Below, in pieces: positions 36,458 through 37,464 of a stretch of DNA of 37,464 nucleotides (position 1 is the stretch's first letter; each line of letters begins with the position of its first letter). Where the stretch lies: NCBI GenBank assembly GCA_031275285.1, contig JAISOY010000086.1:1-37464 (forward strand). Reading direction: 5' to 3'. This DNA comes from Bacteroidales bacterium (GTDB lineage Bacteria; Bacteroidota; Bacteroidia; Bacteroidales; UBA4181). Made by a program: the position numbers and the translations under genes. The notes beneath the pieces were generated by a model that searched no databases, was not told where the DNA came from, and worked only from the letters and a program-made list of their open reading frames with translations.

Positions 36458-37464
36458 TTATTGTACCAATAATTTTACCGCTTTCCCGTATATTCCCTGT
36501 TGCGTAAATATAGAGATCAGATAAATACCGGGAGTAAGATCTATACCATAGAGGGTTAACGTATTTTTACCAAGCTCTATGTTTTGAATGGATGTCAATA
36601 CGGTACGACTGGTCATATCCATTATTTTAACCGATATAGAACCTGATCTGTCAGAGTAAATATCGAGATGTAAAGTTCCACCCCTTTGAAGCGGGTTCGG
36701 ATATAAAGCTATACTTTGCATATTTGCAGGAGTAGTTTCTACTCCCGTAGGAATATCAACAACATCAGGTGTGTTTTTATTGATGGTATAACTGAGACTT
36801 GAACCGTTATAAGGAGCGACAGGCAGGGTACATACCAGTTCTTTTTTTCCATCGATAGCAGACAAAGAGGTTATTAACCTTACTTCGGCCCGCGACTGCA
36901 TGGGATCGGCTATATGTACGGTTACTTCTGGCGTACCGACGTTTTTCAACATCAGTACACATCCGGCATCGGCACAGACAGACATAGTATCATTGGCAAA
37001 TATTGCTTTTGCATAAAAAACCATACCGAAGATATTCAGTCGTTTATGATACACCACCTGTAAGGTATCGGTATTAGCCAATATTTTTATGTCATCAATC
37101 GGGTAAGCCGCCATCTCTGCGTCGGTATACTTTTCCGGAGCAATGATGTAAGCATAGCTGTCCGCAACGGGTTTGACTCCGTGGCTGAACCAGAGTTTGA
37201 AAACATTTTTAGAAACAGCAGCCGATGATAATGAGGTATTGATGGAGGCCCATGAACCTGACTGTCCTTGATTGGATAAGGTGATTTTTCCCTCACTGGG
37301 AAAGAAATAACCTACGCCATTATGAATTACCCAGTCGAGGTTGTTATCGTAAGTATGCGTACCACTGGCAGGAGTGGATACCGATCCGTTTTTCGACACG
37401 GTGACCGATCCATTCAGCAGGGATTGGTTCACCGTAGTATTAATACTGTATGTGCCTGTGGATT
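36458..37464 (-). CDS. PL8-type polysaccharide lyase with type IX sorting domain, 5' end outside window
   Basis: The minus-strand frame is open to the right edge, so this is the last 335 residues of a larger protein; a GTG at 37432 is only an internal codon. The visible part matches the beta-sandwich and C-terminal domains of PL8 hyaluronate/chondroitin AC/xanthan lyases: LDWVIHNGVGYFFPSEGKIT, GSWASIN, FKLWFSHGVKP and SYAYIIAPEKYTDAEM. The final 80 residues form a type A secretion-system sorting domain (SIALYPNPLQRGGTLHLDIY … LTPGIYLISIFTQQGIYGKAVKLLVQ), so it should be exported by the type IX system and anchored or released at the surface. The catalytic alpha-barrel lies outside the window, so activity and substrate cannot be judged. 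Confidence 0.85.
   Translation of the reverse strand, partial: STGTYSINTTVNQSLLNGSVTVSKNGSVSTPASGTHTYDNNLDWVIHNGVGYFFPSEGKITLSNQGQSGSWASINTSLSSAAVSKNVFKLWFSHGVKPVADSYAYIIAPEKYTDAEMAAYPIDDIKILANTDTLQVVYHKRLNIFGMVFYAKAIFANDTMSVCADAGCVLMLKNVGTPEVTVHIADPMQSRAEVRLITSLSAIDGKKELVCTLPVAPYNGSSLSYTINKNTPDVVDIPTGVETTPANMQSIALYPNPLQRGGTLHLDIYSDRSGSISVKIMDMTSRTVLTSIQNIELGKNTLTLYGIDLTPGIYLISIFTQQGIYGKAVKLLVQ

Overview
The window is a polysaccharide-utilisation region from a member of the Bacteroidetes, most likely the order Bacteroidales. The evidence is two SusC/SusD outer-membrane pairs with discoidin-type surface lipoproteins, promoters of the Bacteroidetes form TAnnTTTG, a type IX secretion C-terminal sorting domain on a polysaccharide lyase, two GH29 alpha-L-fucosidases, and the general lack of strong Shine-Dalgarno sites. 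A genus cannot be named from sequence alone.

Layout. (1) 1-660: 5' part of a leftward IPT/TIG surface lipoprotein. (2) 661-1842: its long leader, then the terminator of the next operon. (3) 8188-1843, leftward: SusC, SusD and a discoidin lipoprotein, with a second copy of the same leader at about 8488-9011. (4) 9092-11869, rightward: a PaaK-like adenylating enzyme and a tandem-NBD ABC ATPase. (5) 14285-11866, leftward: ECF sigma factor, anti-sigma factor, Spy-like periplasmic protein and pyridoxamine kinase. (6) 14639-15997: a secreted GH29 fucosidase behind an array of palindromes, convergent with an AraC regulator. (7) 24908-17162, leftward: a second SusC/SusD operon with two discoidin lipoproteins and a terminator. 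(8) 25681-31598, rightward and divergent from it: a Tat-exported Gfo/Idh/MocA oxidoreductase, two DUF6807 proteins and a DUF2264 protein (possible GH154). (9) 31.6-36.4 kb: a decaying stretch with remnants of a LacI-type regulator, a beta-propeller lipoprotein, a GH43-like hydrolase and a GH36 alpha-galactosidase around one intact multidomain GH29 lipoprotein. (10) 36458 to the right end: 3' part of a PL8-type lyase with a type IX sorting domain.

How the genes fit together. The two Sus operons would bind and import oligosaccharides released by the fucosidases, the DUF2264 enzyme and perhaps the lyase. The oxidoreductase/DUF6807 pair hints at redox-assisted glycan processing in the periplasm. 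The AraC protein is the only intact regulator of carbohydrate-operon type in the window. No HTCS or FecR-type regulator is present.

The most unusual feature is a roughly 500-bp leader present twice, upstream of the 660 gene and upstream of susC at 8188. Each copy has a near-identical promoter and start region, a short open frame that runs into a (GA)n tract (21 and 27 units), a small GC hairpin and an intrinsic-terminator-like hairpin, all ahead of the structural gene. In each copy exactly one of the three repeat phases keeps the frame open through the terminator, and the other two meet stops within 12 nt. As read here, copy A is in the open phase and copy B in a closed phase. This suggests a phase-variable, translation-coupled attenuator. 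The sequence elements are seen directly; the mechanism is inference.
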